Assembly (NCBI RefSeq): GCF_006151805.1
Contig: NZ_VDDA01000023.1
Span: forward strand, 1 to 64,000
Reading direction: 5' to 3'
DNA: 64,000 bases
From: Methylobacterium terricola
GTDB lineage: Bacteria > Pseudomonadota > Alphaproteobacteria > Rhizobiales > Beijerinckiaceae
Part shown: positions 28,371 to 37,323 of the stretch, one piece after another
How positions within the stretch are numbered: position 1 is the stretch's first letter
Layout of the letters: each line of letters starts with the position of its first letter
Notes under the pieces: model-generated
Databases searched by the model: none
Seen by the model: only the letters and a program-made list of their open reading frames with translations
What the model was told of the DNA's origin: nothing
Program-made: the position numbers and the translations under genes

Positions 28371-29282
28371 ATGAGCGCCGAACGTCTGGACACTCCCGCC
28401 GCCGCGGCGGCCCCCGCCGGCCCGCCGCACCCGCTCGCCGAGTTCTGGACGAGCTTTCGCGCCAATACCGGCGCGGTGATCGGCCTCGTGCTGATCGTCG
28501 CGGTGCTGCTGATGGCGGTCTTTGCCGACGTCGTCGCCCCGCACCCGCCGAACCTCACCAACAACGCCGCCTTCCTCAAACCCCCGTTCTGGCAGGAGGG
28601 CGGCTCGCTCACCTATCCCCTCGGCACCGACGCGATCGGCCGCGACATCCTCTCGCGCCTGATCCACGGCGCCCGGCTGTCGCTGTCGATCGGCATCGCC
28701 GTCGTCGCGGTGTCGATCCTGGTCGGCACGATGCTGGGGCTCGTCGCCGGCTTCGTCGGCGGCGCCACCGGCATCGTCATCATGCGGGTGATGGACATCA
28801 TCCTGACCCTGCCGTCGCTGCTGCTCGCCATCGTCATCGTGGCGATCCTCGGCCCCGGGCTGATGAACGCGATGCTGGCGGTCGCCGTGGTGGTGCTGCC
28901 GCATTACGTCCGCATCGCCCGCGCCGCGGTGATCGCCGAGAAGTCGAAGGACTACGTCACCGCCGCCCGGGTCAGCGGCGCCGGCCCCCTGCGGCTGATG
29001 CTGGGCGAGGTGCTGCCGAACTGCGCCGCCCCCCTGATCGTCCAGGCCTCGCTCGGCGTCTCGACCGCGATCCTGGATGCCGCGGCGCTGGGCTTCCTAG
29101 GCCTCGGCGCCCAGCCGCCCTCGCCGGAATGGGGCACGATGCTGGCCGATGCCCGCGAGTTCGTGCTGCGGGCCTGGTGGGTGGTGACCTTCCCAGGGTT
29201 GATCATCCTGATCACCGTGCTCGCCTTCAACCTCGTCGGGGATGGCTTGCGCGACGCCCTCGATCCCAAGCTGAAGCGGTGA
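28371..29282 (+). CDS. dppC: Dipeptide ABC transporter permease DppC
   Basis: A 303-residue second permease. It has the N-terminal cytoplasmic segment and single membrane helix of the DppC/OppC group, LGTDAIGRDILSRLIHGARLSL, and the EAA loop KDYVTAARVSGAGPLRLMLGEVLPN. It starts 13 bp after dppB and is followed 8 bp later by the first ATPase gene. Confidence 0.93.
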   Translation: MSAERLDTPAAAAAPAGPPHPLAEFWTSFRANTGAVIGLVLIVAVLLMAVFADVVAPHPPNLTNNAAFLKPPFWQEGGSLTYPLGTDAIGRDILSRLIHGARLSLSIGIAVVAVSILVGTMLGLVAGFVGGATGIVIMRVMDIILTLPSLLLAIVIVAILGPGLMNAMLAVAVVVLPHYVRIARAAVIAEKSKDYVTAARVSGAGPLRLMLGEVLPNCAAPLIVQASLGVSTAILDAAALGFLGLGAQPPSPEWGTMLADAREFVLRAWWVVTFPGLIILITVLAFNLVGDGLRDALDPKLKR

Positions 29283-29290
29283 GCCGCCCC

Positions 29291-30310
29291 ATGCCGCTCC
29301 TCGAGATCAACAACCTCTCGGTCGAATTCCCGTCCGCCGGCGGAACGTTGCGCGCCGTCGACGGCGTCAGCCTGACCCTGGAGGAGGGGGAGGTGCTCGG
29401 CGTCGTCGGCGAGTCGGGCTCGGGCAAGAGCGTGACCATGATGGCGCTGATGGGCCTCGTCGCCTATCCGGGCCGGGTCTCGGCCGACCGCCTGGCCTTC
29501 GCGGGGCGCGACCTGATGGGGATGCCGGCCCGCGAGCGCCGCCGCCTCACCGGCCGCGACGTGGCGATGATCTTCCAGGAGCCGACCACCAGCCTGAACC
29601 CCTGCTTCACGATCGGCTTCCAGATCACCGAGAGCGTGCGCCAGCATCTCGGCCTCGACCGCAAGGCGGCCAGGCGCCGGGCGATCGAGCTCCTGGAGCA
29701 GGTCGGCATCCCGGCCGCCGAGAGCCGGCTCTCGTCCTATCCGCACCAGCTCTCCGGCGGCATGAACCAGCGGGTGATGATCGCCATGGCGATCGCCTGC
29801 AACCCGAAGCTCCTCATCGCCGACGAGCCGACGACGGCGCTCGACGTCACCATCCAGGCCCAGATCCTCGACCTCCTGCTCGCGCTCCAGCGCGAGCGCG
29901 GGATGGCTCTGGTGCTCATCACCCACAACATGGGCGTCGTCGCCGAGACCGCCGACCGGATGATGGTGATGTATGCCGGCCAGGTGATGGAGGAGCGGCG
30001 CGCCGACGCCCTGTTCGCCCATCCCCAGCACCCCTACACGGCGGCCCTGCTGGCCGCCCTCCCGGAGCGCAGCGAGGGCGGGCGGCTGTCCACCATCCCG
30101 GGCGTGGTGCCGGGGCTCTACGACCGCCCGCGCGGCTGCCTGTTCTCGCCGCGCTGCGCCTACGCCACCGATCACTCCCGCAACGAGCGGCCAGCCCTGC
30201 GGCCATGGCAGGACGGCTCCGTGCGCTGCCACTATCCGCTCGGCGATCCCTCCCGCGACGCCCGCATCCGTCAGGACCACCCTGTCTCGACCGCGGAGAC
30301 GACCCCGTGA
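29291..30310 (+). CDS. dppD: Dipeptide ABC transporter ATP-binding protein DppD
   Basis: A 339-residue ATPase. Walker A GESGSGKS, signature LSGGMNQRVMIAMAIA and Walker B LLIADEPTTALD are complete. The C-terminal peptide-transporter extension with paired cysteines is present (GCLFSPRCAYATDHS). The ATG is at MPLLEINNLSV. The last four bases overlap the next gene as GTGA. Confidence 0.93.
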   Translation: MPLLEINNLSVEFPSAGGTLRAVDGVSLTLEEGEVLGVVGESGSGKSVTMMALMGLVAYPGRVSADRLAFAGRDLMGMPARERRRLTGRDVAMIFQEPTTSLNPCFTIGFQITESVRQHLGLDRKAARRRAIELLEQVGIPAAESRLSSYPHQLSGGMNQRVMIAMAIACNPKLLIADEPTTALDVTIQAQILDLLLALQRERGMALVLITHNMGVVAETADRMMVMYAGQVMEERRADALFAHPQHPYTAALLAALPERSEGGRLSTIPGVVPGLYDRPRGCLFSPRCAYATDHSRNERPALRPWQDGSVRCHYPLGDPSRDARIRQDHPVSTAETTP

Positions 30311-31311
30311 GCGCCCCCGTCGTCGTCGCCGACGATCTCCGCCAGACCTACGAGATCCGCCGCGGGCTGTTTCGCGCGCCCTCCCGGCTCCAGGCGGTCG
30401 GCGGGATCTCGTTCTCGATCGCGCCCGGCCGGACCCTGGCGGTGGTCGGCGAATCCGGCTGCGGCAAGTCGACCCTCGCCCGCATGGTGACGCTGATCGA
30501 GCCGCCCTCCGACGGCGATCTCACCCTCGACGGGATCGACGCCGTCGACACGCCGGCGCCCGAGCGCCGCCGCCTGCGCCGCACGGTGCAGCTGGTGTTC
30601 CAGAACCCCTACGGCTCGCTCAACCCGCGCAAGCGCATCGGGGCGATCCTGGAGCAGCCGCTCGCCATCAATACCGGCCTGTCGGGGCATGAGCGCCGCG
30701 AGCGGGTGCAGGCGATGATGGCCAAGGTGGGCCTGCGCCCGGAGCACGACGCGCGCTACCCCCACATGTTCTCCGGCGGCCAGCGCCAACGTATCGCCAT
30801 CGCCCGGGCGCTGATGCTGTCGCCGAAGCTCGTGGTCGCCGACGAGCCGGTCTCCGCTCTCGACGTGTCGATCCAGGCCCAGGTGCTGAACCTGCTCGCC
30901 GACCTGCAGGGCGAGCTCGGCCTCGCCTACCTGTTCATCTCCCACGACCTCGGCGTGGTGCGCCACATCGCCCACGACGTGCTGGTGATGTATCTCGGGT
31001 TGGCGATGGAGCAGGGCCCGAAGGAGGCGATCTTCGCTCGTCCCCTCCACCCCTACACCCAGGCCCTGATGGCGGCGACGCCGGGCGTCGGCCCGCGGAC
31101 CCGCGAGCGGATCGTGCTGCGGGGCGAGCTGCCCTCGCCGCTCAACCCGCCGCGGGGCTGCGTGTTCTCGACCCGCTGCCCCCACGCCACCGCCCGCTGC
31201 CGCGAGGAGCGGCCGGACCCGCGCCCGCTCGCCGGTCGCGCGGTGGCCTGCCACTACGCCGAGGACTTCCTGGAGGGGGCGCCGGCCGGGGGAGGGGCTC
31301 CGGGGGGATGA
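30307..31311 (+). CDS. dppF: Dipeptide ABC transporter ATP-binding protein DppF
   Basis: A 334-residue partner ATPase starting with GTG that overlaps the dppD stop. Walker A GESGCGKSTLARM, signature FSGGQRQRIAIARAL and Walker B LVVADEPVSALD are intact. The RRTVQLVFQNPYGSLNPRKR block is typical of DppF/OppF. Its C-terminal extension carries GCVFSTRCPHATARC, and the last residues are a Gly/Ala/Pro tail. Confidence 0.93.
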   Translation: MSAPVVVADDLRQTYEIRRGLFRAPSRLQAVGGISFSIAPGRTLAVVGESGCGKSTLARMVTLIEPPSDGDLTLDGIDAVDTPAPERRRLRRTVQLVFQNPYGSLNPRKRIGAILEQPLAINTGLSGHERRERVQAMMAKVGLRPEHDARYPHMFSGGQRQRIAIARALMLSPKLVVADEPVSALDVSIQAQVLNLLADLQGELGLAYLFISHDLGVVRHIAHDVLVMYLGLAMEQGPKEAIFARPLHPYTQALMAATPGVGPRTRERIVLRGELPSPLNPPRGCVFSTRCPHATARCREERPDPRPLAGRAVACHYAEDFLEGAPAGGGAPGG

Positions 31312-31372
31312 GCGATGCGGTGGCCGACGCTCACGGTCTGTTCAACCGCCGGGGGCTTCGCTGCACCGCCGC

Positions 31373-32887
31373 ATGCCTTACCATCATGGCCTGAGCGGGA
31401 GCCTGGCGACCGGATCCGTGAGTGAGCCCATCGCGGCGGCCGAGCCGCCACCCCAGCCCTTTCCGAAGCCGCGAGCACCCGGCCTCGCCCGCGCCGGGTT
31501 TGCCCGCATGCTCGCCTTCCGCACCAGCCTGCGGGTCGCGCGCCTGCGCCACTGGCTCGCCGGGCGGCTGCCGCCCCGCGCCCGCGGGCGGCTGGCCGAG
31601 AACGTCCGCGCCGCCGAGCTCGCCGGCCTCGCCTTCGCGTTCCGGGCCCGCGCCGTCGCCATCGCGGTGGTGTCGCTGTGGCTCCTGGTGCTGGTGCCCT
31701 GGCCCCGCGGGCTCTACTACCTCGCCGCCGCCGGCCTGTTCTTCGTGCTCGGCACGATCCCGTTCGCCCTGCGCCGGCACCGGCACGCCTGGGCGATCAA
31801 GCTCGCCTTCACGGTGCTCGACGTCGCGCTGATGAGCGCCGTCATCATCCTGCCGCCGCCGGCGGGCCTGGGGATCGACTGGCCGATCCAGACCCGGCTG
31901 CGCACCCCGGAATTCCTTTACCTGCTGCTGCTGCTCGGCGAGGCGGCGCTGACCTACCGGCCGCTTGCCGTGTTGTGGACCGGGAGCTGGATCGCCGCTG
32001 TCTGGTCGCTCGGCGTCTGGCTGGTCTATGCCCGCGAGGACAGCGTGCGCTTCGCCGACACTGTCCACGACGGGCGCCTGAGGCCCGAGGAGAGCCTGAA
32101 GATCTTCCTCGACCCGGCCTATGTCGGCCTGACCCCGCTCTGGACGCAAGGAATCGTCACCGGCCTGTTCACGCTGCTCCTCGCCATCGCGGTGTGGCGG
32201 GGGCGGGGGCTGCTGCTGGCGCAAGTCCGCTCCGAGGTGGTGCGGGCCGATCTCGCCCGCTACGTCTCGCCCGATGTCGCCGACGCGCTGAGCGCCCGGG
32301 CCCATGCCGGCTTCGGCGCGCCACAGACCCGGGTGGTGGCGGTGCTGTTCGCCGATGTCGTCGGCTTCACCGGGATGAGCGAGGACCTGGAGCCGGAGCG
32401 GGCCTTCGCGCTCCTGCGCGGCTTTCGCGAGCGCAGCTGCAAGGTGGTGTTTCAGCACGCGGGCACCCTCGACAAGTTCCTCGGCGACGGCTTCATGGCG
32501 ACCTTCGGCGGCCTCGACGGGCGCGGCGACGCCGCCGCCCGGGCGATCGCCTGCGCCCTCGACCTCCAGGACGAGATCGACGCCTGGAACGCCAAGCGCG
32601 CGGCCCGCGGCGCCGCGCCGGTGCGGGTGGCGGTCGGGGTGCATTGCGGCCCGGTGGTGATCGGCAATATCGGCGCCGACCAGCGGGTCGAGTTCACGGT
32701 GATCGGCGACGTCGTCAACGTCGCGAGCCGCCTGCAAGCCGCCACCCGCGAGGTCGGCGGCCGCATCCTCGTCTCCGACCACTGCCTCGCGGCGGCCGGG
32801 CCGGGGGCGACGGGCCGCTTCACCCGCACGCTTCCGCTGACCCTGCGCGGCCGCACCCAGCCGATCGTGGTCCACGTCGCCCAGTAG
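31373..32887 (+). CDS. Membrane-bound class III adenylate/guanylate cyclase
   Basis: About 504 residues. The N-terminal half has about six membrane segments (for example AVAIAVVSLWLLVLVPW and TGLFTLLLAIAVW) of an unassigned sensor type. The C-terminal cyclase domain has the metal-binding Asp in VLFADVVGFTGMSE, LDKFLGDGFMATFGG, VGVHCGPVVIGNIG and FTVIGDVVNVASRLQ. The Lys in LDKFLGDG is the residue usually found in ATP-specific enzymes, suggesting cAMP synthesis. The exact start is uncertain; a GTG at 31418 is an alternative. Confidence 0.88.
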   Translation: MPYHHGLSGSLATGSVSEPIAAAEPPPQPFPKPRAPGLARAGFARMLAFRTSLRVARLRHWLAGRLPPRARGRLAENVRAAELAGLAFAFRARAVAIAVVSLWLLVLVPWPRGLYYLAAAGLFFVLGTIPFALRRHRHAWAIKLAFTVLDVALMSAVIILPPPAGLGIDWPIQTRLRTPEFLYLLLLLGEAALTYRPLAVLWTGSWIAAVWSLGVWLVYAREDSVRFADTVHDGRLRPEESLKIFLDPAYVGLTPLWTQGIVTGLFTLLLAIAVWRGRGLLLAQVRSEVVRADLARYVSPDVADALSARAHAGFGAPQTRVVAVLFADVVGFTGMSEDLEPERAFALLRGFRERSCKVVFQHAGTLDKFLGDGFMATFGGLDGRGDAAARAIACALDLQDEIDAWNAKRAARGAAPVRVAVGVHCGPVVIGNIGADQRVEFTVIGDVVNVASRLQAATREVGGRILVSDHCLAAAGPGATGRFTRTLPLTLRGRTQPIVVHVAQ

Positions 32888-32972
32888 GATCTTGGCCCAT
32901 TAGGATCTCGGCCCAGTTAGGATCTCGGCCGACGGGGCCGGCGCCAGCGCCGGCCGCCGCGACGGAGGAGCA

Positions 32973-33350
32973 TCAGCCCCGCTGCAGCACCTCGATGCGC
33001 ACGCCGTCCGGCCCCTCGAAGAAGGCGATGCGCAGGCCCGGCCGTATGTCGGTGATGCCCGAGACCAGCGGGACGCCGCGGGCAGCGAGATCCGCCACCG
33101 TCGCCTCGATATCCTCGACCCGGAAGCCGATATGCTCGATGCCGCGGTGCGGCGGCACGGCCGCCGCCGCGATGCCCTCGGGCGCCTGCTCGATGAACAT
33201 CGTCAGCCCGCCGACATCGAGCATGATCCGGCTCGGCGTCTCCCCGCCCTCGCGCCCCGTCTCCCTCGCGCCCAGCACCTCGCCATAGAACCGCGCCGCC
33301 GCCACGGCGTCCCGGCTGCGCAGGTGGAGATGGTCGTACCGATAGCCCAT
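32973..33350 (-). CDS. VOC-family (glyoxalase/dioxygenase fold) protein
   Basis: A 125-residue vicinal-oxygen-chelate protein. Metal-ligand positions are visible as His in YDHLHLRSRD, His in GIEHIGFRVED and Glu in VRIEVLQRG. A strong ribosome binding site (AAGGAGG, 5 bases upstream) fixes the ATG of MGYRYDHLHL. Members include lactoylglutathione lyase and resistance proteins; the substrate cannot be told from this sequence. Confidence 0.8.
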   Translation of the reverse strand: MGYRYDHLHLRSRDAVAAARFYGEVLGARETGREGGETPSRIMLDVGGLTMFIEQAPEGIAAAAVPPHRGIEHIGFRVEDIEATVADLAARGVPLVSGITDIRPGLRIAFFEGPDGVRIEVLQRG

Positions 33351-33527
33351 GCGGCCCTCCTTGCGGGACAGCTCATCGCGCGCCCCGGTCACGGGCCGCA
33401 CGGTAGGGTGCGGGAGCGCCGCGCGGTAGGCCCCCGCCTGCACCCCGCAAGGCCCCTGGCCGCGGTTGACGCACGCCGCCGCGCCGCCCTACAGAAGAGG
33501 CACCCGGACCCGTGAGCGTTCGCGGCC

Positions 33528-33617
33528 GGAAGGGTGGCCGAGTGGTTTAAGGCAGCGGTCTTGAAAACCGCCGTGGGGGCAACTCCACCGTGGGTTCGAA
33601 TCCCACCCCTTCCGCCA
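33528..33617 (+). tRNA. tRNA-Ser (anticodon UGA)
   Basis: A 90-base sequence with acceptor stem GGAAGGG / CCCTTCC, anticodon stem-loop GCGGT-CTTGAAA-ACCGC (anticodon TGA), the long variable arm of class II tRNAs, T loop GGTTCGAATCC and encoded CCA. Its 3' end is the probable attachment site of the prophage whose integrase gene begins about 115 bp downstream. Confidence 0.95.
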
Positions 33618-33731
33618 AGTCAGTTTGCAATTTACTCATTATAATCAGATACTTAACGCATTTTCTTGACGAATGCCCCTGCGGCAGGGCACCATTTCGT
33701 CCAACGCAACGTCCAACATCGCTGCCCGCCG

Positions 33732-35042
33732 ATGCCCGAGTTCCTCACGCGACGCCAGGGCTTCTGGCACTTCGTCCGGCGCGTCCCGGAGACGTTCGCC
33801 GCCCTCGACCAACGCGGCATCGTCAAGCGCACGACCCACATCCGGATCGCCGACGACCCGCGGGGCCTGCGCGCCGCCCGCGCCGCGGTGCAGATGAACG
33901 GCGAGCTCGAGGCCTACTGGCAGGGCCTCGCCGGCGGCCAGAGCGCGGAGGCGAAGGCGCGCTACGAGGCGGCACGCAAGCGCGCCCGGCAGCTCGGCTT
34001 CAGCTACATGCCGGCCGCGGAGGTGGCGGCGCAGCCGCTCGCCGAGATCCTGGCCCGGATCGAGGCCCTGTCCGCGCGCAGCGCGGCCGACGACCCGGCG
34101 GCCCGCGGGGCGGTGCTCGGCAAGGAGCCGGTGCCGGCCGTGATGCTGTCGCAGCTGTTCGAGCAGTACGAGACCCTGACGAAGTCCTCGCGCCAGGACC
34201 TCTCGCCCGACCAGCTGCGCAAGTGGGGCAACCCGAAGAAGCGGGCGCTCGCCAACCTGCTGAAGGTGGTCGGCGACAAGCCCGTCACCGAGCTCACCCG
34301 CAACGACGCCCTCGACTTCCGGGCCTGGTGGCAGGAGCGCGTCCTCGTCGAGGGCATCGAGATCGGCACGGCCAACAAGGACGTCGGCCACATCAACCGC
34401 ATGCTCCGGCAGATCGAGCGCAGCCACCGGCTCGGCATGGGACCCGTCTTCGCCGAGCTGCGGCTGGAGGGCGAGACGCAGGGCCAGCGCGTCGCCTTCA
34501 CGGCCGAGTGGGTGCAGACCCGCATCCTCGCGGACGGCGCCCTGGACGCGCTCAACCCCGAGGCCCGGCGCATCCTCTACATCATGGCCGAGACGGGGAT
34601 GCGGCTGTCGGAGATCTGCAATCTCACGGCGGAGACGATCCGGCTGGACCATGCGGTGCCGCACGTCGTGGTGCGGGCGGACGGCCGGCGGATGAAGACG
34701 GAGCAGTCGGCCCGGGAGCTGCCGCTGGTCGGGGTGGCGTTGATAGCCGCGCAGGCGCAGCCGGAAGGCTTCCCGCGCTACCGGGACAAGGCGGCGTCGC
34801 TCTCGGCGATCACCAACAAGGTGATGCGCGCGGCGGGGCTGCTTCACCTGCCCGGGCAGTCGGCCTACTCGTTCCGGCACTGCTTCGAGGACCGGCTGAC
34901 GGCCGTGGAGGCGCCCGAGAAGCTGATCGCGGCGATGATGGGCCACAAGTACCAGAGGCCGCGCTACGGCTCGGGGCCGAGCTTGTCGCAAAAGCGCGAG
35001 TGGCTTCAGCGGATCGCGTTCAAGCCGCCCGGGCGGGTGTAG
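33732..35042 (+). CDS. int: Phage integrase (tyrosine recombinase)
   Basis: A 436-residue site-specific recombinase. The N-terminal arm (MPEFLTRRQGFWHFVRRVPE) resembles the DUF6538-type head common in alphaproteobacterial integrases. The SAM-like core-binding region covers about 140-240. Catalytic residues appear as Arg in ETGMRLSEIC, RHCFEDRL (HxxR-type) and MMGHKYQRPRYG with the probable nucleophilic Tyr. It should integrate the element at the adjacent tRNA-Ser. The first ATG of the frame is 22 codons upstream; MPEFLTR is the family-like start. Confidence 0.9.
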   Translation: MPEFLTRRQGFWHFVRRVPETFAALDQRGIVKRTTHIRIADDPRGLRAARAAVQMNGELEAYWQGLAGGQSAEAKARYEAARKRARQLGFSYMPAAEVAAQPLAEILARIEALSARSAADDPAARGAVLGKEPVPAVMLSQLFEQYETLTKSSRQDLSPDQLRKWGNPKKRALANLLKVVGDKPVTELTRNDALDFRAWWQERVLVEGIEIGTANKDVGHINRMLRQIERSHRLGMGPVFAELRLEGETQGQRVAFTAEWVQTRILADGALDALNPEARRILYIMAETGMRLSEICNLTAETIRLDHAVPHVVVRADGRRMKTEQSARELPLVGVALIAAQAQPEGFPRYRDKAASLSAITNKVMRAAGLLHLPGQSAYSFRHCFEDRLTAVEAPEKLIAAMMGHKYQRPRYGSGPSLSQKREWLQRIAFKPPGRV

Positions 35043-35099
35043 AAATGGATGCACGGCGGACGCACGGCCAATCTGCACGATGAGCGGAATCGCTCGGGT

Positions 35100-35327
35100 T
35101 CAAGCCCGAATCCAGCCGGTACCGTAATCCTTCAGCACGCGTTCGGCCCTCTGCCGTGGCGTCCCGATCCGGCGCGCCTCGATCAGCTCGGCCTCCAGTC
35201 GCTCCAGGATCGGCAGATAGACCTCGGTCCCGTCCTGGACCACGATGGACGCGAGCCGCACCAGCGCCTGCTCGATGCGCTCGGGCGTGACCGGCTCGGG
35301 CGAGGGGAGGCGCGTGGCGGGTCTCAT
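35100..35327 (-). CDS. 75-residue hypothetical phage protein
   Basis: Last gene of a leftward six-gene operon. The ATG overlaps the stop of the preceding gene (ATGA) and GGGAG lies 5 bases upstream. The protein reads EPVTPERIEQALVRLASIVV and is mostly helical, with a basic patch RRIGTPRQRAERVLKDYG near the end. No family is recognised; proteins of this kind are common near integrases of Methylobacterium prophages, as far as I recall. Confidence 0.6.
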   Translation of the reverse strand: MRPATRLPSPEPVTPERIEQALVRLASIVVQDGTEVYLPILERLEAELIEARRIGTPRQRAERVLKDYGTGWIRA

Positions 35328-35512
35328 TGCCGCTCCCGGCGCGGCAGCGCGGCGCGCAGGCTCAACGGCTCGAGTGGCACCACCGCCGATGGTCGCCGAG
35401 ACGGCTGAGCGGCGCTTCCGGAGGCCGGGCGGGAAGGCTGGACGCAAGGCAGCGCGCCCCGCCGAGCGACACCTGCCCGGAGGACGGCGTTCGGGCGGCG
35501 GGGCGCGGTCAC
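35324..35512 (-). CDS. 62-residue basic hypothetical protein
   Basis: Arg/Pro/Ala-rich and of low complexity (RPNAVLRAGVARRGALP), so composition alone does not prove it is coding. The support is positional: its start and stop both form ATGA overlaps with its neighbours, continuing the chain of coupled genes. Function unknown. Confidence 0.4.
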   Translation of the reverse strand: MTAPRRPNAVLRAGVARRGALPCVQPSRPASGSAAQPSRRPSAVVPLEPLSLRAALPRRERQ

Positions 35513-35922
35513 GGCACCGCTCCGGCTCGGTCGCGAAGATCCGCGAGTGCATCGTCGGCGATCTGGAGAGCCGCGAGGGCGGCGTCACACTCCTCGGCGA
35601 TGGGAGCGAGGAGCGTCCGGACGCCGTCGAGCGCGGAGGCGAGGAATTCGGTGGCCTCGGCTGGTGCCCGCGGCGCGGCGACGTTGGCGCGGCCGAGGAG
35701 AAGGGCGGCCACCGCATGTGCGGTCGGGTCCGGCCACGTGCCCTCGGTGTTCACCGTGAAGACCTCGCGGCCGTCCGCGTCGCGGACCACGCCAGCCTCG
35801 TCCGGGGCCTCGCTCAGGGCGAGGGGCAGGCGGATGCCGTGCCGGGCGAAGGGACCGGCCCTGCTCGCGGCATCGTTCTCCGCGAGCGGGTCGGCAGCGA
35901 TAGCGCCCCTTGGCACAGCCAT
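35509..35922 (-). CDS. 137-residue hypothetical phage protein
   Basis: The protein starts MAVPRGAIAADPLAEND. It contains VVRDADGREVFTVNTEG, which reads like a beta-hairpin, followed by a long Ala/Leu/Asp-rich helical C-terminus (LAALQIADDALADLRDRAG). Its ATG overlaps the stop of the upstream gene. No family recognised; a small early phage protein is the most that can be said. Confidence 0.55.
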   Translation of the reverse strand: MAVPRGAIAADPLAENDAASRAGPFARHGIRLPLALSEAPDEAGVVRDADGREVFTVNTEGTWPDPTAHAVAALLLGRANVAAPRAPAEATEFLASALDGVRTLLAPIAEECDAALAALQIADDALADLRDRAGAVP

Positions 35923-36326
35923 CAGCACGCCGCCCGTGCCTGCTGCACCACGCCGCCGACGATCAGCCGGCCCTCGGCGGAGAAGGCGTAGGTGATCCCC
36001 GCGACGCTCGGCAGCGTGATGGTCTCGATGCGCCGCGAGGCGGGCTGGACGGTGGCCGGCGGCTTGCTGAGCAACCGACCGATCAGGGCGGCATCGCCCG
36101 CGACGTAGAGGCGCGAGGCGGTCTCGCCCGGGAGCCGCCGGCGCGTGATCGTGACGCCCGTATCGGCGAGCGCATGGCGGAGCGCCCGCACCGTCTTCTC
36201 GAGCGCCTTGGGCGAGCGCTCCTGGGCGGCGGCGAGGCTGGCGTAGCTGTGCGGCTCGCCGGAGCGCGCGAGGGCGCGCAGGACGCGGCACAGGGCAGGG
36301 GTGAGGGCCGGGACGGCAGCGCTCAT
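35922..36326 (-). CDS. 134-residue hypothetical protein, winged-helix-like
   Basis: Residues about 8-75 (ALCRVLRALARSGEPHSYAS, SPKALEKTVRALRHALADTG, VTITRRRLPGETASRLYV) have the helix-helix-wing pattern of small DNA-binding domains. A C-terminal beta-rich part follows (IETITLPSVAGITYAFSAEG). It is therefore a candidate regulator of the left operon. Both ends overlap neighbouring genes. The assignment rests on pattern only. Confidence 0.5.
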   Translation of the reverse strand: MSAAVPALTPALCRVLRALARSGEPHSYASLAAAQERSPKALEKTVRALRHALADTGVTITRRRLPGETASRLYVAGDAALIGRLLSKPPATVQPASRRIETITLPSVAGITYAFSAEGRLIVGGVVQQARAAC

Positions 36327-36637
36327 CGTGCGTCCCTCCGGGCGAGCGCCTCCACGGTCCACCGGGCGATGTCGGCGCGCTCGCCGCCGTTCCGCGCGGC
36401 TTCGGCCGCGGCGGAAGCCTCGGTGCGGATGTGCTCGCAGGCCGCGTCGACCGCCTCGTGGCCGACCGGACCGCGCGTAGCCCGCGCCTCGGCCAAGCGG
36501 CGGTCGCGCTCGGCGGCCCGCCGCTTGTGCCGGTCCGAGAACCATTCCAGCGACGGCCGCCGCGAGGACCGGCCGGTGGCCTTGGCGGCCTCGTACTGGG
36601 CGTAGGCGCCCGCGCTCGCGGGATCGATGCCGGCCAT
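36323..36637 (-). CDS. 104-residue hypothetical helical protein
   Basis: A charged, Ala/Arg/Glu-rich protein (SLEWFSDRHKRRAAERDRRL) predicted to be helical throughout, with coiled-coil-like spacing. The ATG at 36637 overlaps the TGA of the upstream gene, which decides against a GTG one codon earlier. Function unknown. Confidence 0.55.
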   Translation of the reverse strand: MAGIDPASAGAYAQYEAAKATGRSSRRPSLEWFSDRHKRRAAERDRRLAEARATRGPVGHEAVDAACEHIRTEASAAAEAARNGGERADIARWTVEALARRDAR

Positions 36638-36879
36638 CACGCGGCTCCGCGGATTAGCAGGCCGGCCAGCGTCCCGATGAGGAGACCGAGGGCGGTGGCG
36701 AGGATCAGCACGACGGCGTGGGCGATGGCCTCGCGGAGCGTGAGGCGGCCAGCCCTTAAGACCGGGGAGGGCGCCGCGGATGCGTCCTCGTCGGTGGGCG
36801 GCGGAAACTCGACGAGGCGCGCCCGCAGGGCCGGCAGGTAGCTCGGGCCGTCCAGGTGGAGGTCGGGGGAGTTCGGCAT
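36637..36879 (-). CDS. 80-residue single-pass membrane protein
   Basis: First gene of the leftward operon. The N-terminal half is soluble and Pro-rich, and the C-terminus carries one strong membrane helix (VVLILATALGLLIGTLAGLL). No signal cleavage site is apparent. Its upstream region carries half-sites like the cI/cro operator (GGTTGT at about 36930 and 36961), suggesting that the operon is under repressor control. Confidence 0.55.
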   Translation of the reverse strand: MPNSPDLHLDGPSYLPALRARLVEFPPPTDEDASAAPSPVLRAGRLTLREAIAHAVVLILATALGLLIGTLAGLLIRGAA

Positions 36880-37005
36880 GGGGCTATCCGTAAGAGGATG
36901 GCGACAACCTAAAACTCAAGTTGTTGGTTGTCAATTACCGACCTTATGCGCACAATGTCGGTTGTTGCCCCACAGGTTCGTCTCCGCTTGCCCGCTTGAC
37001 GTTAC

Positions 37006-37323
37006 GTGAACAAAAAGGGAACATTTCCACCACGGGTTCAGCATGGGGAGCAACCGGTGGTGACGGTGCATGGCGGACGCCATACCTATTATGTGGTGCA
37101 GTCGTTCTCTCTAGCCGATGGGGGCTACGTCATGGACGAGCCGATCGAGGCGCGGTCCGAGGAGGAGGCCCTCGCGGTCGCCCGCCGGCTAGCTCCAACC
37201 AAGGTCGTGACCCTCGCGTTCTCGCGCGCCGGCGACCCCGAGACCGGCGAGTTCGACGACGCGGTGCTGATCTTCAGCAATGGGGAATTGCCCGAGGACG
37301 TGGCCATGACCGTATGCGCCTGA
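37006..37323 (+). CDS. 105-residue hypothetical phage protein
   Basis: A GTG start followed by NKKGTFPP. The middle (HTYYVVQSFSLADGGYVMDEP, then SEEEALAVARRLA) reads as a small alpha/beta domain, and the end (DDAVLIFSNGELPEDV) as further strands. Divergent from the leftward operon. I recognise no named family. A start at a later in-frame codon cannot be excluded. Confidence 0.55.
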   Translation: MNKKGTFPPRVQHGEQPVVTVHGGRHTYYVVQSFSLADGGYVMDEPIEARSEEEALAVARRLAPTKVVTLAFSRAGDPETGEFDDAVLIFSNGELPEDVAMTVCA

